Origin: Klebsormidium nitens
Taxonomy: Eukaryota > Streptophyta > Klebsormidiophyceae > Klebsormidiales > Klebsormidiaceae
NCBI GenBank assembly: GCA_000708835.1
Contig: DF237013.1
Span: forward strand, 5,071-69,070
DNA length: 64,000 nucleotides
Direction of reading: 5' to 3'
The position numbers and the translations under genes were made by a program. Positions 43,801-55,565 of the stretch are shown one piece after another. Position 1 is the first letter of the stretch. Each line of letters begins with the position of its first letter. The notes under the pieces were generated by a model, which had not been told where the DNA came from, searched no databases, and was given only the letters and a program-made list of their open reading frames with translations.

Positions 43801-46667
43801 TCTAGACCCAATGACAACGAAGCAGGCGTCTATCTTCACCTTGAAGGGGAGGGATCCGAATTCAAACTTTCCGAGCACAGGATTGGATCACAGCCTTTTA
43901 CCACCATGACACTTGTGGAAGTGAATATACATCAGCGCGTGACCGAGATCGAGCTTTTTACAACAAGATTACTGTTCTTCTTCCTTGCCACTGAAGCTTT
44001 ATTTGTGTTTGCAGGTGCACAAATTGCGGTATTGGTGAGAAGCAGACCCCCATGATGAGGCGGGGTCCGCATGGCCCCGGGACACTCTGCAACGCGTGCG
44101 GGTTGCAGTGGGCCAGCAAGGTGCGTCTTTGGCAGCTCGTTCGTAGCCCCTTCCATTCTCTGTCCTCATGTCTGCTGTTTCCTTAAGCCCGTCTATTTGA
44201 TCATCGTGGTGGCCCTTCGTAGCAGCAGGTGTCTAAACCCCTGAAAGTGGAAAAGACAGGCAACTGAAAGGGGCAGAGGTGTGGTTCGTTCAGTCTGGTC
44301 TGATTTTACGACATTCTCGAAGCTGAGTCACTTGGCAGGCTTCATTCCTTTGGGCTTGCAGATCCCGGGCGGTGGATTGAGTAAAAGCTTCTTTCAATTG
44401 GCCATGTTTCTGGTATCCTCTCTTGGCTCTTGTCATCGTTCCCGAGCTTTGGACACCTGGCCTTGAGCCGAGACACTGTCTTCCTTGGAAGACCTCTGTC
44501 GGCCTTGCATAAATTTCCTGCTGGTTTTGCGGTCGGCCACCAGCTTCAAACTAAGAGATTGTTGGCACGTGTCGTTCGGTGATGGGAAGCGAAACCTGGC
44601 CATTCTCTTATCTGACCTTTTCGGTGATCATTTGGCCCTGTACTAACATTCAAAGGCAGTACTTGAGTTGTGTGCGGTACTTCTGACCAAGTCGTTGAGG
44701 ATTTTGACAAAGTTGTCTGAGGATACCTTGTAACTGCCCATCTTGTCTGGTCACGAGGACGAGCAGTCAGGGCGTTTTGAGTTTGAATGAACGCTCTGAA
44801 TCTCTGGACTCAAAAGGGGTTGTATTTGTGAGCTGGGAAAGGCTTTTCCAGTCGTCATCGTCGAAATCCCGGATTCTGCTGTATCCGGCTTCGCTGCGAG
44901 AAACCTATTTGGCTGACCATCTTTCACTTCGTTCCCTACAGGGTGCTCTTCGGGACACCCGCAAAGACAAACAGCCAAGGGACTCGGTAAGCGCTCAACC
45001 TGTGGTACTATGAGAAGTGGTCCTCCTTCTTTCGTATGCAATTTGGTTAAATGGTTGTTGTTTTTGTTTTCCTGGCGCGGTTGTACACGGGTTTGCAATC
45101 TACCCTTGACACATAGGTTTGAGCCAGCTTTCAAGAGTCAGGCTTGGTTCTGCTAGTCGACCGCGTGAAAAATCAGAGTACAATATGTAGTGCTCAGGAC
45201 TCGGCCAATGAATTTGAAAGTGTAGGGTAAGGGCGGAGGGCCAGCGCATGCAAGCTGTCAGTAGTCTACGTTTTCCAACCAATGACTACAAGGGTTTACC
45301 AAGGAAGTGGCTGTCTCAGAGCCCGTGAACATCTCCGGCGCCCCCAAAGTCTTGCCCCCAACAGACACCCGAATTCTTGGGGGCACACTGAGGAAACCCG
45401 AGCATGCTTTGGTTGAACCAGCAGCACAAGCTTGGTCGTCCCTCTGCAGCAAAGCCTCATCTCTTGCCAAGCAGAACAGATTGCTAATGGAGACCTGTCA
45501 ACAAGAGTCCAATGCCACAAAGCCGTTCGAAGAGACGGGCCAAGCAGGGCGTCACATCTTGTAAAGAGCTGACTGGGCCGCGCTAGATCAGACATTCCCC
45601 TTGAGGAATTTCGGCACACTAAGGGATGCTTCAAGTAACGCTCGTTATTCTGAAAGTTACTTTTGAGTACGGTACACTCTTCCAGGATTTGGTTCCAGAG
45701 TCCAGAGCAAACGGATTCTTAGTACTTGTCAATCGATTCCAGTCTTTTTGCCAACGGAATCTCTCCCAATTTCTTGCGTGTCGAAGTTGAATCCTACTTC
45801 CCTTTCTTCGTCTATCTGCTATAATCAGCAGCTTGCTCTAGCTCGGCACTATACTTGGCTTGCCGACGTGACCCGTATTCGTGAACAGTTTTCACTGCTG
45901 ATGTCGGTCCGTTGACACGGCAAGGGTCACTCCGCGCAGACTCAGAACTTCTCAGAGTGATGTTTTCGCGTTGGAGATGCCGAAATCTCACATTACACTC
46001 TAAACCGCAGATGGACGGGCAGGAGAACGTCCACCAGGAGTACTTGCCTCAGCTTCTTCCGGAGCCAATCAGCTCCGAGCACCAGTCGATGGTCCAAGGG
46101 CAAGAAGTCCTGGGACAACAGATCCAGGTAATTCAATCTCTTTAGCAATTATGAATCTTCAAGCAGTAGAAAGGCAGTGGAGGCGTGTGACCTCATCACG
46201 ACGGTTGTGTCTGATTTCCGATGTGAGGGGCAGCGATGCAAAGTTCCGTCAGGATAGTCTATCGAAACCTCCCTTCTTAGCTGGACTCTATATCACGTCA
46301 AGCCTCAAGCATTCAGCCCAACAAAGAGCGTTTAGAAGAGAAGGCAAAGAGCTTTTGTCGTTGCTTTGTCTCCTGAATACGCATAGGTTGACTCAGACGT
46401 CGGGATCTCAATGACCGGGAGTCATCGGGGAATGTTATGAGAGAGCATATAGCAACGAGGTGACGAGTTTCTGATCAGAAGCGCAGGGTATTGCTTTCCG
46501 GCCTCAACATTGGTTTCGGCTGGTCGTCACTTGTTGGGGGGAGACGCTGATTGAGTTGCGCACTTTTGCAGGCTATTGATGTTCCAGGAAATCAATTGGC
46601 GATCGAAGGCGTCCTGCCAAATGCCACTGAAATGGCGCCTCCAATTGCAAATGGCACAGCTCAGTGA
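40840..46667 (+). CDS. TIFY-CCT-GATA zinc-finger transcription factor (ZIM/ZML type)
   Basis: Eight exons: 40840-41193, 42102-42173, 42721-42851, 43163-43270, 44015-44120, 44942-44986, 46011-46127, 46572-46667; 342 residues, phases consistent. The TIFY domain ([20 protein letters not shown], about 99-130, split by intron 1) normally mediates protein partnering. The CCT domain follows ([20 protein letters not shown] then [20 protein letters not shown]). A GATA finger at about 223-251 has the C-x2-C-x20-C-x2-C spacing of this class, ending [14 protein letters not shown]. The C-terminus ends with [13 protein letters not shown]. This domain order is specific to the streptophyte ZIM/ZML factors. 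Residues 30-64 form a MHEGG repeat. The N-terminus is His/Gln-rich and acidic, suggesting an activation or interaction region. A nuclear location is expected. A possible extra terminal exon lies at 45304-45564. Confidence 0.92.
40930..41035 (+). repeat. 15-bp coding minisatellite (MHEGG pentapeptide)
   Basis: About seven copies of ATGCACGAGGGGG-type 15-mers encode Met/Ile/Leu-His-Glu-Gly-Gly units ([35 protein letters not shown]). Copies differ by single bases, and the central ATGCACGAAGGTGGG pair is identical, implying recent slippage or unequal exchange. Confidence 0.93.
45304..45564 (+). other. Possible alternative terminal exon of the TIFY-CCT-GATA gene
   Basis: An open segment of 86 codons follows a weak TTTACCAAG acceptor in phase 0 with exon 6 (donor 44986) and ends at TAA. 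Its product ([20 protein letters not shown] ... [20 protein letters not shown]) has protein-like composition. The main path skips it, because exon 8 joins exon 6 in phase and restores the conserved C-terminus. It could be an alternative 3' exon or chance. Confidence 0.3.
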
Positions 46668-47974
46668 GCTAGAGCTTGGTAGTGTGGAAGATTACAATAA
46701 ACAACCCAACCGTGGTGATCCAAGTTATGATGGCAGATGTTGGAGCAGATCTTAAAGCTTTCCACCATAGTAAAGGACGGTATGCATCCCCTTTACGTTG
46801 CTCAGGCTAGGCACCAGACTTTAAGGATGATGTGGAGTTATGTATATTATAGGATACAGTGGCCATTTCTTTTATCTTTGTGAGATGTGGAGGAGAACCA
46901 GGTTGTGCAAGAAGAGCTTGCTTGATAGCAAGGTGCCTTCGCATTCTTCTCGGCTGATTTCCGGCGGCGGTCAAGTGGACAAGCACAACGATGTTGTCAA
47001 GGTGGCCCTTGTCCTTTGAGGCTTGATGCGGCCTTGCCTGCTACTTCCTTCCCTTTTGGATCACAATTGGTCAATCATGCAGCATATACGACTTACAGAT
47101 ACAAGTCTGGTCCAAAATCTGAAAGTAGCAAATCTAGTACCGGCTAGTCCCTATCCGACCTAAGTTCTGGCATAATAGTAGCAAATCTTTAGAATAGACT
47201 CGATCAATCAGCTGAAAAGGTTGACGGGTTTGGAACGTGCTTCGAACTTCTACGATGCAACCAATGTGCATCATATTCATGTGGCTTGATTGTGCTTTCT
47301 GGAAGGGTTTGGTAGTTGTAACGACTAATTTTTGCACATGGCTGTGATGTGATTTGTCGGATGCAGCGCCTCCCGAAATGTCGTGCAACATGCATGGAAC
47401 TTCAATTTATGCAGGCGAAGCGCCACAGTTTTGAAGTTTACGAGCTCAGTTTTCGATCCCACTCAGTACATGGGGCCATACGGGGCCCGGTGATACCTTT
47501 GAACAGCATCAAATGGTGTAGGTTGAGCCCTCGGTGACCAGAATTGGACGGTCGACAGCGCGAGAGACAAATCCATCGACGGTTCTAACGTGCTTGAGCA
47601 GTCTCAGTGTGACAAGTGTCAAGCAGCGCGTCTCCGAATTTCTCCGTGTCGACCGGTAGTGTGTATAGCCTATAGATGCAATTTTCGATGCAAGTCTGCA
47701 TCATGCAAGCGCAAGCGCATGGATCCACTATCCTTGAATGCCAATGGAGAACCTTAAAGCAAGAACCTAAATAAGCAAGAAGTTTCTGATCTCAGTTCTC
47801 ATGCTTTTCAAATTCAATGCAGTCGTTCTCATATTGTCCAGATCTCAATCTGCCACCATTGATGAGTAGACGAGAACAACCTGTAGAGTTCACACGGACG
47901 TTCTCGCGACCTCAATTGCAGCAGCTCAAAGCAGAATAGTCAGATTGACAGCTGTGTTGCTGTTGGCTGCAACC
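46668..47974. other. Spacer between GATA factor and epimerase-like gene
   Basis: About 1.3 kb between tandem genes. No gene, RNA or strong repeat recognised; it should hold the 3' UTR of the factor and the promoter of the next gene. Confidence 0.5.
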
Positions 47975-50900
47975 ATGGTGAAGATCTTTCTGACTGGTGC
48001 CACAGGTAAGTCACTGCGAGAACCCCCTTGCTGCATTTTCTCTCAGGAGGTCGCTAGCATAACTATCTAGTTGGTGACATGTGAGGAAGCGGATGCACGT
48101 GTTTGGTATCATCTTGTGTAGCCCCATATGATTGGCTAGCTCTGGAATGAATATTCGCACTCTCAATGCCGTGGGCGACATGCAAGAGCAGTTGAGGAGA
48201 AATCTTTTGTTGACCTCGCTGCTGACCAAAATCGCAGCTTCGATGTACCTGCACAATTCTGCTGGGATTCTGCTCCCAATAATGACCTCAGAGAACTTCA
48301 ATTAGCAAGGCCTGACGACTGCCGTTGCTCATCTTCTCTGACCTCTTTACTGTTCAAGACCCCTCTCGTTTCTGTGACACAGAGAATTTGCGCTTAAGTA
48401 AACTGCTGATCTGCCAATGAGTGTTCCTCCTACCACCTGGTGTTACTTCTTAACCATTACATTGCCTCTTCTTGAGAAAGCCGAATTCAGACTTTTCTTT
48501 GTTATCTATGGCAGGGTACATTGGCAGCGTGATTGCAGAGTTTGCCCTCAAGGCCGGTCACACGGTGCGGGGCTTGGCGCGCAGCGAAGCGTCCGCTGAA
48601 AAGCTCAGGGCCAAAGGAGTGGATCCAGTCATTGGGGACTTGCACACGCTCGACGTTCTGAAAGAAGAGGCACAGAAAGCTGATGCTGGTGAGACTTTGA
48701 CCAACACCAGTTCAGAGTCAATCAAGAAGTTGACTGTTGTGCAAGTGATGACCTGCTTGTGGCCTGTTGCATGAGAAAGGCCATCGTCTAGTTGATTTTC
48801 AATTGCCCCCCAACTGCAGAAAGGGGGTTTGGAGCTGAGCCAGATGCGCTTCTTGGCATTGACCAGAACCGGTTACCCTTTTCATAACCCAAGCACTCTA
48901 GTCTGAGTGCTTGTGACACAGGAAACATCATTGAGGCAAGCGAGATGTTTAGACACACAAGCTGAATCTCTCCCCGGGCAGACTAAGAGACTGCCACTGG
49001 CAAAATTGTTGGTGGTTAAGTGATGGCCCTTGACTTGAATAAATGCTCTTTGACGTCAGGTTAGCTGCGCTTTGAGCAGGCTTGCTTAAGAGCAAATGAC
49101 TTCATATGCAGCCTTGGTTTGTGCTTGACCCGGCAATCCTGGCCACCTGACCAAGTTCGACTTGCCGTGATCACAGAAGTTGACCTATCCGGAGGCAGGA
49201 GCCTGGGCTTCTTCAACTTCTACGTTCCGCCAACTCTAGAGTCGCTTTATACAACCAGCTTCTGATGTAATATGTGTCACAGCGATTTTCTGCGTGACAG
49301 AAGCGATCGGATCGGACGCAGGTCTATGCCACAGCTGAAGGAGCTGGCCTCTCTAATGAGAATCTTCAGCCTCCTGCACCCCAGAATGTAAAAGCTTGTC
49401 AATGCAAATCTGTTTCAAGCGTGAGAGTGTCTGGAAAGCGCTTCAAGGATGCCTCACCTTCCAAACTATACCCTATCAACAATGGCGTGTATGACATGCG
49501 ATATGGAAAACTTTGATTGGCCGAGACCCCTACATTGTGCATGATTTAACTTGCAGTCCTCCATCTCGCTTTCATCCACGACTTTGACAAGTACGATGAG
49601 GCCCTGGCGCAAGACCAGAAGGTGATTGGCGCTTTCACAGAGGCGCTGGCTGGGACCAATAAGGTTCTTGTCGGAACGTCAGGTATGCTCCCCGCTACTC
49701 CTTTCGGCTGCGAAGCAGGTTTTGCTCCTGTTCGTCGGAACGTCTTTCTTCGTTGGGTTTCCACTCGCTTTCCGCCACAAGGACGGTTTCCTCGCTTCAC
49801 AGAAAGGTCCGCAGGGCAGGCGCTTTATCGTCGAGCGAACAGGCCTAGCGATATGGATGCTGCTGTCCTTGTGTTTTGTTTTGAACTCACAAAGAAGGAT
49901 ATGTAACAGACGAAGCTTATACGTTCCGAGAAAAGAGGTTCTCTGTAGCTCCTTAGTGCCCCGTTCGTGCCTCAAACGCTGCAGTTGACATCCAGTTGCA
50001 TCAACCTGCATCGGTCGTTTTGTTTTCTCCACTCTGGCCTCCAACTAGGTCCTTCGCTTCAGTGTGCTCAGTGGAGTCAGCCGTAACTCCGCCACGTTCG
50101 TCTTACAGAAAGCAGTGAACCAAAGCTCACGAACCAACCTGAGTGACGGCAGATCTTCTCAGCTAACGTGATTGGTCAAAGTTGTCCGTGACACAACCGT
50201 CTTACAGGAAGCAGTCGACCAGAACCGGGATTCAAGTGGATCAACGGTAGATCTTTTCCGTGAATGAAACTGGTTAAAGGTGTTTTGCAGGTTCTGGTGT
50301 ATATGAGGACACCGGCGATCAGGTTGCGAATGAGGAGACGGAGCTGAAGCCCGGACCCGGGGGAGCGGCACGCGTCGCTTCCGAGCAGGCTTATGTGCAG
50401 GTAAGGGGTAGAAAGCTTGAGGTTCTGCCTAAGCGCTTGAGGCTTAAACCGATGCACAGTATTACCACTCTCTCTGAAATTGACGGGGATGAAAGGCGGC
50501 GCACTGTGAAGGCCGGCCTCAAAGTAAATCTGGTCTTGTTCTTAGGACCCAATTCCGCTAGGGTGGCATTCCTTAACCCGCTCATAAATGCGTGGAAAAC
50601 ACGCCATCAACCACTCGGGTTAAGCAGCCACGCTGGCGCGATCGACTGACCAGCCTTCCCGGTTAACGGGGCCCCCGACAACTCGACTTGTGCCGAAGCA
50701 GTTGTTTGTCCGAGCAAGCGGGCTTGGGGCTCGAGGGACTTTCGAACGTACATGCTTAGCAACACTTGAGGGCGTTGGGAGCAGAACTTTCCGCTTCGCT
50801 GATTGGAATTTGAGTGATCCATTTCTCGAAAAAGGAAGACGGCTTCGTCCTTGTTCTTGGACTCTATGAGCTGGGTCGCTTTAAAGTCCAGGCGGGCAAA

Positions 50901-53646
50901 CCAGGTTCAAATGAAAATCTCAGGAGAGAGGAGCTCAGCAACACTAGACCCAGATGTATTCGAAGTACTTCGCGGCAGGTTGTTCAGGTCGTTCTCGGAC
51001 TCGTAAGGCGAAGACACGAAGAAGCGATACTCGGTCCGGTATTTTGACAAACGGGCTTGTCCTGGTGCTCAAAGTGGCAAAGCATCTCGGCTTACAGTTG
51101 AGGTCGGCAATTGTCGTTGAGTTCCAAGTCTGGTCCTCTCCACATCTGAAAGGCTTATGTCCTGGGCTTGGTATAACTTAGTTGGTCAAAGTGCCGGTCT
51201 GTGACTGTGAACATGGGTTTAAATCCCGTTATTCGCCAAACCCATATGTGCAGATACGCAGAGTGAAAACGGTACGCTCGATCCCCGGCAACGTCGCGCG
51301 GCGTCTGGATCGGTCCGTTGCATTCTCAACCAGGCTCATCTTGGAGCTTGAGTGTTCAAGCACTCGGCATCGGGCGCTCTGGTCAAACCGGATTCTGCCG
51401 ATTCCAAAGGTCTCCTTTCGCCGTGCAGGCAGCATCGCGCGGTGTCCGCAGCGCAGTCATGCGGCTCGCGCTTCACGTTTACGGGCGGAACGGCAGCACC
51501 TTCATACCCATCCAGATCGCGAAGGCGAAGGAAGATGGCGTTGTACGATACATCGGCGAAGGTGGGGATAACCTTTCTCAGGTCCCGTTTGCGCTTAAAG
51601 AGGGCGTCCCGTGACCCGTAACGCCTGACGTCAGCCGCATACGGTGAAATTCAATCGCACGGAAAGTCTGCCCGCATGACGTGAAATTTGAAAACGGTGT
51701 GAGTTCGACCTGCACGGCGTGCGGAAAAAGGAGTAAAGTTGCTCCGACCGAGTTTCGATCGCTCGTATTCACGGTAAAAGTCGAGCGCCCTTGCCAACTT
51801 TGCTAGGAGTCGATGTGCTTCCGAGCTGGTTTAGAGAAACTCGAGCCGGGACGGTATGTATAGACTGACGCCCTCTTTAAAGAGGATGGTTTGCGTCATC
51901 AAAGAGACGCGCGTTTGAAACCAGCTTCGTTCTACTGTTAGAGTGTATTCGTATGTCTTGCTGAAGTGCCGGCATTTCTCGAATGGTCAGGCAATGTCCG
52001 TTGACTGCGACGTTGTCTTGCTGATCTTAGTATCCTCGACTCTGCGGATGACGCGATCAAGAGCCGCCTCGCTTCCGTTCTTCACCGTGTCGACACGGAG
52101 CTACTCCTTTTCATGCTTCCGGCGAGCCGTTGCGTGGTTAAGTATGAAAGGAGCTCAGCTGAGGCTTTCAATTGTCGAAGCTACTTTGCGGCTGTGCATT
52201 TAGTGGGGTCAGCAAGCCGGACACACCCAACGATTCTCCTGCCTTCACGGGCAGCTCAGCGGTGTTCTGCGTTTCTCCCGTCAGCCTTCAACCCTGCCGC
52301 ACTCAAAGTCAGCCCGGCCGACTGCAGCTCGACGGTCCAGATTCTTGCACAACACATAAGACCTTTGCTGGGGGGGGGGGAAGCTGCGGGAGAAATGCAG
52401 GAAACAAACTGGGCAGAGCCGTCACTTTTTACACTCGCGAAAGGCTGCCAACCTTTAACGCTTTCGCATTAGAAGCGTTGACATCTCCAAGATAAGGTGG
52501 TCACCAGTATGATACGAGTCAATCAGAGGGAGTTTCCAAGATTTGGGGTCCGTTAGGATGCGGACTGGTGGCAAATGCGGTTATGATTCTCAGTTTCGGT
52601 TTCTATCTCATTTTCCTCAAGCTCATCACTCCTACATAAGAAGTGCGAAATACAGGTTGCAAGCTGCTGAGCTTAGACTTCTCACCTGCAGGGTCAAACC
52701 TGACGACCGTGATACACGTGGAGGACGCTGCATCCGCATACGTGTTGGCCGTTGAGAAGCCTTTCACACCAGGTAGGGAAGATTCCCTTTCGCTATCGTC
52801 TCAACGCGCCCTCCCGTTATTCTTGTGCGACCTGGTGTCTGCATCGGTTGACAAAAGCGTTGGTGTGGCGTGGATTGTGACAGAGGAGCTTTTGCTAGTG
52901 GGAACAAGACAGCCTTCAAGCAGCCACGGACCTAGGACGGACCATTCTGTGAAGATTCTGTGAATCTCTTGTTTGAATCTGAGTTGCATGGAGTGAAATT
53001 GAGATCGATCGCTCCGATTCTGGTTCAACCATTCTGCAACCAGAGTCCTTGCGTAAATCTGGAGGCCAAGGTGGCGGAATATGGCTTCGGTCTGTGAACT
53101 CTTTATTTTTCGTTGACGGGCGTCCAAACGAACCCAAACGAATAGGAAGCTTATCAATACTCCTCAAGTCTTACGAGAGAATCAGAAAGCGGGTTCTAAG
53201 ATCTCCTTGGAGAAGCAAAGCTAGACCACCGTCCGAAGAAAAGGGGACGGAACCCAAAAAGCTCCGGCGCCGTACTTGCTTCTTCAATGCAAGTCGATCC
53301 CTGCAGCCTTCTACAGCGGGACGGGCGTTCATTCAACAGAGTCAACAGCCAAGACTTGCTTTCCAATCCATTTGCAGGCACGGTCTTCAACATCGGTGAC
53401 AAATACGACACCCAAGTGACCGGTAAAAAGATCGCCGAGGCGATCGCCGAGCGGCTATCGCTTTCTCGTATTGAGAGCGTGCCCTTCGAAGAGGCGGCCA
53501 AGATTTGGAACCCGACGCTCGCCTGGTTCTTCTCGATCACCAACCGGTACACGTCGGAAGTGGCGGAGAAAGAGCTCGGTTGGAGAGTCCCCGCGGGGCG
53601 GTCCATCTTGAAGGACATTGTGGAGGGCGGTCGGTTGGCATCGTAG
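47975..53646 (+). CDS. Atypical short-chain dehydrogenase / NAD(P)-dependent epimerase-like protein
   Basis: Seven exons: 47975-48005, 48515-48688, 49557-49682, 50291-50400, 51429-51561, 52692-52772, 53378-53646; 307 residues, phases 1,1,1,0,1,1. The Rossmann motif TGATGYIGS is at 7-15, split by intron 1, followed by LKAGHTVRGLARSEASAEKL and DPVIGDLHTLDVLKE. Middle blocks are LAFIHDFDKYDEA, NKVLVGTSGSGVYEDTGD, RGVRSAVMRLALHVYGRNGS and NLTTVIHVEDAASAYVLAVE; the end has NIGDKYDTQVTGKKIAEAIA and KELGWRVPAGRSILKDI. These match bacterial-like atypical SDRs of the NAD-binding/epimerase group. The canonical Tyr-x3-Lys pair is not evident; the equivalent helix reads ARVASEQAYV, as in other members. 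Substrate unknown. The intron 5 donor was placed inside GAAG|GTGGGG because only this keeps the frame into VIHVEDAA. Confidence 0.9.
50091..50290. repeat. 99-bp tandem duplication in epimerase intron 3
   Basis: TCTTACAGAAAGCAGT at 50101 and TCTTACAGGAAGCAGT at 50200 head two diverged copies (ACGGCAGATCTTCTC / ACGGTAGATCTTTTC and TGATTGGTCAAAG / AACTGGTTAAAGG follow). The second copy ends at the exon 4 acceptor. A fragment of the exon 3 end (TCGTCGGAACGTC) also recurs about 60 bp past its donor. Confidence 0.75.
51167..51237 (+). pseudogene. Decayed mitochondrial-type tRNA-His (GTG) in epimerase intron 4
   Basis: A tRNA-like string runs from the D arm (ACTT-AGTTGGTCA-AAGT, stem intact) to an anticodon loop CTGTGAC (anticodon GTG), a T arm ATGGG-TTTAAAT-CCCGT (stem intact) and a 3' end TATTCGC. 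The wording resembles organellar trnH. The 5' acceptor strand (CTTGGTA) no longer pairs well with TATTCGC, and the 3' anticodon strand (TGTGA) no longer pairs with CCGGT. This suggests a nuclear insertion of mitochondrial DNA that has decayed. It lies on the same strand as the host gene. Confidence 0.55.
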
Positions 53647-55565
53647 GAAGATCGGGTCGTGGCTGAGTTGTATACTTCCGAGACTGGAAAGACAGAAACG
53701 AGGAAGTGAGAAAATGGGCCTTTCATCTGTGCTCCGAACGGCAGCCGGAATTCTGCTTTGGGCTTCGCCAAGTTGCTGGAGGCATTCCGAAATCTTAACA
53801 CAACCGAGTTTTCTTGATAGAGGGCATTTACAAAGTGTGCTATTTTGCTATAATGCTCGCTTTGCAGAACCAGATAGCTATCCTGCATGCAGTTTTGAGC
53901 CAAAACGTTGTGCAAGCTAACACGTCAACTGACAGTGTTTGGGATCGATTCGAGTTGAGCATGGACTTTATTGAATAAGTACTAACCAGTCGCGACGAGG
54001 GCCTAAGGGCCTGGCTCCGCAAGTGAAGGTGACAAGATGACACGTGATGCGCGCGTTCCGACGCTTGCATGCGTTGTGCCATAATATAGATTAAAGCGCT
54101 TTGGATTTAAGTTAATGGCGACCCTACGCTTAGAACGATGCAGCCGCTGGCAACGATTCTAAATTGAGCTCCGCAGCAACATACACTCAGCTGCACATGT
54201 GTGCAAGCCATCCGAGTCTTTGCTTGGCTATTTGATTAGTACCTTAGAGGGAGAACATTTAACTACCCACGCGCAGAACCAAGTCGTCCTCGTTCTTACG
54301 AGATCTTTAGCCTAGAGCTTTCTAGGAGTTCAATTAGGGCTACCATAGTGCCGCGGTGCCAAATCGTGCCCACGTGTCCATTCATGCTTCTTAACTAGCC
54401 GGAAGAACATTAGACTCGCGGCCGGATACAGATTTGCCAGATCCTTTGGGCAAGACTACAGTAAGTGGACGGTCCGAAGAGGACAGGGCCCGCGGCTGCT
54501 TTAATGCAAGCTGTAGCTCAATCCTTTGGGCAGCAGCTGGTATAATTTCTGGCATCACTTAAAGTGTCGTCGCTCGGGCACGCACGTGGAATCCATGATC
54601 GATACGCTCTTCATCTCCTATCTTTGGACGCAAGCTAAAAAGCATCTTGTGCTGCCAGAACGCGGCTTGCCTGATGCCCTTGAAAGGGCGAGTCGGACGA
54701 ACCATGGCGCGTAAGAATTCGATTTGAAAGTTTCCATTTTCTGCATCACAAATCACGAGCTACATGTACGTACATGTACGACTCTGCCTAAAGTGCTTCG
54801 CAGGAAATAATCTGGGCAAGAACCGTATCGGGCAGGCGATTGAATGCGAGAAGACAACTTGGCGAGCATGCTTTTGACTCATCGCGTGTCCTCGCAGCAA
54901 GTTGACGTGCATACATGGAAGAAGTACTCCACAACACGCAAGATTCCTCTATCCAGCTGCCATGCTACGGGACCGTCGGCGCTGATCATGAGAAATCGTT
55001 GAATGATAATCGAGGCGTCTAGAGAATGACTAAGATGTCGCTTCACGGTAAGTTTAAGACTAGTGGATTACAATATGGCAAGGATGCTGCAAACCGTACA
55101 AACTGCAAAGCTGGTAGTAGACGAAGCTAGCGAGAGTGTTTAGGTTCACCGCAGGGTTCGTGACTTTATAATGGTTGCAGTTATCCGCGCGCATCCGACA
55201 AAGTTTCGACAGCCAAAATGTTTTGCACTAATAAGCAGCTGGACTGCTCCTGGAGAAGACATTTCCCCTAAGGTTTACTTGCACGCAATTTTACAACGAC
55301 CCGGCTTATTTCGGGTTACACTAACCCGTCCAGTCTTTCTACATTTGACGGTCGACGTGCTGAAACCCACTAAACCAGATTCCTGCGCTAAACAACATGC
55401 CTGCTTATGGGCACCATACGATATCCTCATTTTCGTAGCAGATATGCATATCTACTTCGTCCCGGCCCATCGACTCGCTACGATAATACACCCACGCGTA
55501 CTCCTCCCACTCTAGAACCCGAATCCTGACATGGGCTCCTTTCTCCCGGACCAAGTACCCGGTTC
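53647..55565. other. Convergent intergenic region (epimerase-like / aquaporin)
   Basis: About 1.9 kb with no recognised gene. A perfect palindrome ACATGTACGTACATGT lies at about 54763-54778. The remainder shows no repeat, tRNA or mobile-element signature that I could support. Confidence 0.45.

Noticed and set aside
53196-53915. 239-codon minus-strand open frame
   Set aside because: It overlaps the last exon of the epimerase-like gene in antisense; the plus strand there has clear family motifs and a stop.
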